DNA from: CAWCPR01 sp963797475
GTDB taxonomy: Bacteria > Chloroflexota > Anaerolineae > Anaerolineales > UBA4823
DNA: 64,000 nucleotides
Assembly: GCA_963797475.1 (NCBI GenBank)
Contig: CAWCPR010000001.1
Location: 1,798,001 to 1,862,000 of the forward strand
Direction: 5' to 3'
Positions 60,314 through 64,000 of this stretch are shown here, in pieces (within the stretch, counting starts at the first letter, position 1; each line of letters opens with the position of its first letter). The position numbers were made by a program, and so were the translations under genes. A model generated the notes under the pieces. That model was not told the DNA's origin. It saw only the letters and a program-made list of their open reading frames with translations, and did no database searches.

Positions 60314-62385
60314 CTAGTTCTTAGACATCGCGTAGTAGTAACCGGGGGCCCCTTCGACCGGGTTGCGGAAGTAACCGTTGACCCAACGCTGGGTGTAAGT
60401 TCGCCCGGTGGGGATCGCCAGGAGAATATCCGGGGCCTGGTCATAAACCAGCTTATTTGCCTGGGCGTAGATCTCATCGCGCTTGGCGGGGTCCGACTCG
60501 GACACGCCTTCGTTCAGGATTGCCTGGAACTGGTCATTGCAGATCCTGGGGCAGGCTCTGCAAACGGCCATAGGTGCCGACCAGGTAGGGCTGGTACCAG
60601 TTATGCGGGTCGTGGATGTCCTCCTGCCAGCCGCTGATGAACAGGGGTAAAGTCTCGGCGCGCTGCGAGCGCAGGAAGGTCGGCCAGGGCAGGCCGATCA
60701 CCTCGACCTGGAACTTCTCGTTGAGCGTGTTCAGGTTCGTAGCCCAGGATTTCGGCCACAGTCTGGCGGGTGGTGTTGCCGGTGTTGTAGGCTGCCTGCA
60801 TGCGGAAGCCGACATCCCATAAGCGATTGGCCGTCGGCGCTCGTCTGCTCGGAAGCCTTGAACTCTTCCTCGCACTTGGCCGGGTCGTAGCTGTAGATCG
60901 GGTCGTCGTTGTGGTAGCCGGGCATGCCAGGGACCGGGATATCGTGGATCTGAATACCCTCGCCAGCCATGGCGTCACTGATGAAGGTGTCCCAGTCAAA
61001 GCAGTAGTTGAAAGCCTTGCGGACGTGGATATCATTGAAGAAGTCCGCCGGGATGCCGTTGCCATCCAACTGGCCGCTGCCCACGTAGGGGTTGCCGCCC
61101 TCGGTGGTGATGTTGAAGTTCATAAAGACGTCTGTGTGGGTGACGCGTCGGGTCGCCCTTCCACAGGCGCAGCGGCTGGTCGGGGCTGTCGGTGGCCTGG
61201 CAAGGGTCAAAGTCGCCCGTGTCGTTGTTATACAAACACAGGTCGCCAACCAGCGTATCTGCCTGGGAGTATGAGGTCCGAGTTGACTGTGGCGATATCG
61301 GCGTCGCCGGCTTGCAGCATGGCAAAGCGGGTGCCCCATTCATTCACAATCTTATAGACCACACGCTCGAGCGCAGCCGGACCGGTCGGGCCGCCTTCCC
61401 ACAGCGGTTCGGTGACCCAGTAGTTATCGTTGCGGGTCAGGACGACCTCCTCGCCTTTGGTCCAGTGATCCAGCATGTACGGCCCGGTGCCGTTAGCAAT
61501 GCTCGTGAAGGGGTCGTTCTCGGAGGTGATGGCGTAGAAGTTCTGCCAGGTGTCGCAACTGCCATCCCAACCGCCGTTGTCAGCCACCCATTGCTTGTCC
61601 ATGGCACGCCGCCCAGGGTCTGGGCCAAGGTCGCCAGGAAAGGCCCCCAGGGCTGGGCCAGATGCAGGGTGACGGTGCCGGCCGCGTCATCGGCCACGAT
61701 AGCCGCCTGTACCTGCTCGCAAACCGATGTCAGGGTGGCGGGATCGGCGGCTTTCAGGCCTTCAGTGTCATCGTCCAGGGCGCCGCTTGGATCGACCAAT
61801 TCGGCGACATCGCTGATCCCGGTGCCGAAGAAGGGCTCGGTCAGCAGCCACTGCGGCGAGGCGGTGCCGCCTTGCAGCAGGCCGCGCTGCAGCGAGTAAG
61901 CCACGTCGCTGGGGGTCATGTCGTCGCCATTGTGGAACTTGACGCCCGAACGGATCTTAAAGGTGTAGGTCATCCCATCCGCCGATATGCCGCCGTTATC
62001 CGTAGTGGGGAGTTCGGTGGCGAGCATCGGAACGAAAACGCCTGGCTTTTCCCGGTTCGGGGAAAACCAGGGTTTCATAGACATTCTGCAGGATGTTTTG
62101 GCCGGAGGTCTCATAATCCAGAGCCGGGTCCAACGTTTCGGGCTCGCCATAGGTCACGTACACCAGGGTGGTGGGGTCTTTGGACGCCATCGCCGCCGGC
62201 GGGGCCGTCGGCTGGGGCGTGGCAGTGACAATAACCGTCTGGCCTTCGACGGTGACCACGACGGTCTTAACCACCTCGGTCACCTGGGGGGCGCCGGCAG
62301 TGGGGGTCGCCGCGGGCGCGCAGGCTGCAAGCGCCATACTGGCGATCATCAAAACTGAAATGACCACAAACAACTTATTACGCAT
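60314..62385 (-). pseudogene. Peptide-type ABC substrate-binding lipoprotein 3, broken by about seven frame shifts
   Basis: The gene starts at 62385 with AAGGAGGAG and a lipoprotein signal (LMIASMALAACAPAATP, Cys near 22) and ends at 60314 (YYYAMSKN). Between them the family 5 binding protein sense changes frame near 62059-62066, 61603-61610, 61270-61277, 61141-61150, 60820-60822, 60734-60738 and 60545-60548. Each break can be repaired by one base, several in or beside short homopolymers. Landmarks survive: KIRSGVKFHNGDDMTPSDVAYSLQ, IHVRKAFNYCFDWDTFI-like text and LFISGWQEDIHDPHNWYQPY. Either the consensus is poor here or the gene is freshly decaying. Confidence 0.8.
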
Positions 62386-62476
62386 GTTTCTCCTCCTTGA
62401 GAAAACAAAATTTAGATTGTATTTTTAGATTTCGAAACTGTTTCAGATCTTTTTGACAGTATTTTCGATCAGGCAC
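62378..62476 (-). other. AGGAGGTGGTG element and possible 32-codon leader before binding protein 3
   Basis: AGGAGGTG is followed at once by GTG at 62476, which opens a 32-codon frame (VPDRKYCQKDL at its start) that runs into the binding protein 3 start and stops in TAA eight bases past the ATG at 62385. The block is 91 bases before the ATG, against 93 for the similar block before binding protein 1. The SD spacing is too short for strong initiation. Confidence 0.35.
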
Positions 62477-62528
62477 CACCTCCTAGGATTGTTTCATGAA
62501 CCGAATAGACTCATAAAGCGGACAGCTT

Positions 62529-62582
62529 TTAATTTGCTTTTCAAACCCGGCAAGCTTGCGACCGGGTGAGGCTGCAAATTAA
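62529..62582 (-). terminator. Stem-loop at the end of the OppF-type ATPase gene
   Basis: Outer arms TTAATTTGC and GCAAATTAA pair perfectly and enclose inner arms ACCCGG and CCGGGT with a GCAAGCTTGC centre. It overlaps the TAA stop of the ATPase gene and separates the two ATPase genes from the binding protein gene. There is no clean T-run. Confidence 0.6.
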
Positions 62583-63556
62583 ACCAGGTGACAGGCGACC
62601 CAGTGGTCAGAGGCGACTTCGCGCCACTCTGGGACCTGCTCTGCACAGATTTTTTCCGCCAGCGGGCAGCGCGTACGGAAGCGGCAGCCCGAAGGCGGAT
62701 GCACCGGGCTGGGTACATCCCCTTCCAGGATGATACGCTGGCGTTTTTCCTCAATGACCGGGTCTGGGACCGGCACCGCCGAGAGCAGCGCCTGGGTATA
62801 CGGGTGCAGAGGATGGTTGTACACCTCATCCCGGTCTGCCAGCTCGGCCAGGATGCCCAGGTACATCACCGCCACCCGGCTGCTGATATGGCGGACCATC
62901 GAGAGATCGTGGGCGATGAACAGGTAGGTCAGCCCCATCTTCTCCTGCAGGCCCTCCAGCAAGTTAATGACCTGGGCCTGGATCGAGACATCCAGGGCGG
63001 AAATGGGCTCATCGCAAACGATGAAATCCGGCTGCAAGGCCAGGGCGCGAGCGATGCCGATGCGCTGGCGCTGCCCGCCGGAAAACTCGTGCGGATAGCG
63101 GCTGGCGAAACCGGGGTTCAGGCGCACAGTATCCAGCAACTCCGCCACGCGCTCTTGAATTTCATTCGCTTTAGCCATGTTGTGCACCAGCAGCGGCTCG
63201 CCGATGATATCGCCGACCGACATACGTGGGTTCAAACTGGCGTAAGGATCCTGGAAGATCATCTGCAAACGCCGCCGCATCCGGCGCAGGTCTTCGCCCT
63301 TTAATGCTGCAAGATCCAGGTCTTCAAAATATACGTGCCCGGCAGTCGGCCTGTAAAGCTGTAAAATCGTCCGCCCGGCGGTGGACTTTCCACAGCCCGA
63401 TTCGCCGACCAGGCCAAATGTTTCCCCCTGGCGGACATCAAACGTGATGCCATCTACGGCATGGACCACACCCACCTGGCGCTGGAAGACGCCCGCCAGG
63501 ATGGGAAAGTGCTTTACGAGGCCGTCCACCTTTAAAATAACCTGGTGATCAGGCAT
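62579..63556 (-). CDS. Peptide/nickel-type ABC transporter ATPase, OppF/DppF subunit (operon 4)
   Basis: A 325-residue ATPase with Walker A GESGCGKSTAGRTIL near 52, Q-loop MIFQDPYASLNPRMS near 100, signature FSGGQRQRIGIARAL near 160, Walker B IVCDEPISALDVS near 180, and the C-terminal domain CRFRTRCPLAEKIC. The ATG at 63556 has AGGGAGG seven bases before it and overlaps the upstream ATPase stop by eight bases; a longer frame to 63616 is non-family. Confidence 0.94.
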   Translation of the reverse strand: MPDHQVILKVDGLVKHFPILAGVFQRQVGVVHAVDGITFDVRQGETFGLVGESGCGKSTAGRTILQLYRPTAGHVYFEDLDLAALKGEDLRRMRRRLQMIFQDPYASLNPRMSVGDIIGEPLLVHNMAKANEIQERVAELLDTVRLNPGFASRYPHEFSGGQRQRIGIARALALQPDFIVCDEPISALDVSIQAQVINLLEGLQEKMGLTYLFIAHDLSMVRHISSRVAVMYLGILAELADRDEVYNHPLHPYTQALLSAVPVPDPVIEEKRQRIILEGDVPSPVHPPSGCRFRTRCPLAEKICAEQVPEWREVASDHWVACHLV

Positions 63557-64000
63557 TGCGCGGCCTCCCTTCCTGGACATTCCACCAACAGGCCGCACGG
63601 TGGTTAACACCCACATCCATCAAGGGCGGGTTTTCTCTGCAGCGATCAAAAACGTACGGGCAGCGCGGGGCAAACGGGCAGCCAACTGGTTTTTGCAGCA
63701 GGAGCGGCGGCAACCCAGGGATATCGTTCAGCCTCTCGTGGGTCGAGGCGTCCAGGCGCGGCAGGCTGTGCAGCAGCCCAAGGGTATAAGGGTGTTGGGG
63801 GTTGGCATAAAGCTCTTTAACCTGAGCCACCTCGATAATGAACCCGGCGTACATCACGATCACACGCTGGGCAAGGCCGGCAACGATACCGAGATCGTGG
63901 GTGATCCAGATCACGGACATCCCCAATTCATCGCGCAGGTGTTTTACCAGGTCAATAATCTGGGCCTGGATGGTCACATCCAGGGCTGTTGTCGGCTCAT
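63549..64000 (-). CDS. Peptide/nickel-type ABC transporter ATPase, OppD/DppD subunit (5' part beyond right edge)
   Basis: The C-terminal 150 codons of the partner ATPase, open to the right edge. It begins at the Walker B end (DEPTTALDVTIQAQI), then the switch histidine in VIWITHDLGIVAGLAQRV and the oligopeptide C-terminal domain with CPFAPRCPYVFDRCREN. The N-terminal half with Walker A and signature lies outside the window. First visible gene of a leftward operon: OppD, OppF, binding protein 3, DppB, DppC, cytochrome c. Confidence 0.93.
   Translation of the reverse strand, partial: EPTTALDVTIQAQIIDLVKHLRDELGMSVIWITHDLGIVAGLAQRVIVMYAGFIIEVAQVKELYANPQHPYTLGLLHSLPRLDASTHERLNDIPGLPPLLLQKPVGCPFAPRCPYVFDRCRENPPLMDVGVNHRAACWWNVQEGRPRNA

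Noticed and set aside
60314..62385. Programmed frameshifting in binding protein 3
   Set aside because: Seven shifts of mixed direction at unrelated sequences do not fit any programmed mechanism; error or decay is simpler.

Overview
The window looks like an anaerobic or microaerophilic bacterium of the Chloroflexota, most likely Anaerolineae. This is inferred from gene content: three tungsten-type aldehyde ferredoxin oxidoreductases (AOR), many peptide/nickel-type and nucleoside-type ABC importers, threonine/proline-rich linkers in exported proteins, and exported proteins ending in a short hydrophobic-proline tail. There is no rRNA here to confirm it. G+C is moderately high throughout.

Left part (1-10.9 kb), sugar and aldehyde catabolism. 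A GntR/FadR-type regulator and a thiamine-diphosphate E1-alpha subunit (cut by the left edge) run leftward. The promoter before the regulator has a perfect inverted repeat over its -10 box. Running rightward is a tight set: AOR, LarA-type nickel racemase, L-rhamnose mutarotase, second AOR, class II sugar-phosphate aldolase, RhaI-type L-rhamnose isomerase, YbaK-type deacylase, and a protoglobin fused to two Rieske domains. My reading is deoxy-sugar breakdown in which the aldolase's lactaldehyde is oxidised by an AOR to lactate with reduction of ferredoxin, and lactate isomers are interconverted by the LarA homologue. No rhamnulokinase is visible.

10.9-24.4 kb. A very large exported multicopper oxidase gene, with five near-identical repeats of about 273 bp, is split over four reading frames. 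It is followed by an IS1182-type transposase N-terminal half without a catalytic domain, then a leftward AOR / MoaD-like / transketolase-like operon, a scrap of an ABC ATPase, and two tRNA-Ser genes.

24.4-42.7 kb, mostly housekeeping. murJ is probably leaderless. A long leftward operon carries a BMP-type nucleoside ABC importer, a P1B metal ATPase and a subtilisin-like protease. Then come a second BMP-like lipoprotein, a small HAD phosphatase, a DUF389-SH3 membrane protein with an apparent frameshift, cytidine deaminase, a CNNM/CBS protein, glmU, tRNA-Gln and a REC-roadblock response regulator.

42.8-64 kb, peptide/nickel-family ABC transport. Three related permease pairs, all with an enlarged DppB-type subunit, surround one ATPase pair and one binding protein. 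A separate ECF sigma factor / small protein / binding lipoprotein unit follows. The last operon has two ATPases, a binding protein, two permeases and a membrane-anchored cytochrome c. Its binding protein and DppB gene together carry at least nine single-base frame breaks. Stem-loops sit between binding-protein genes and the membrane-component genes in all three import operons.
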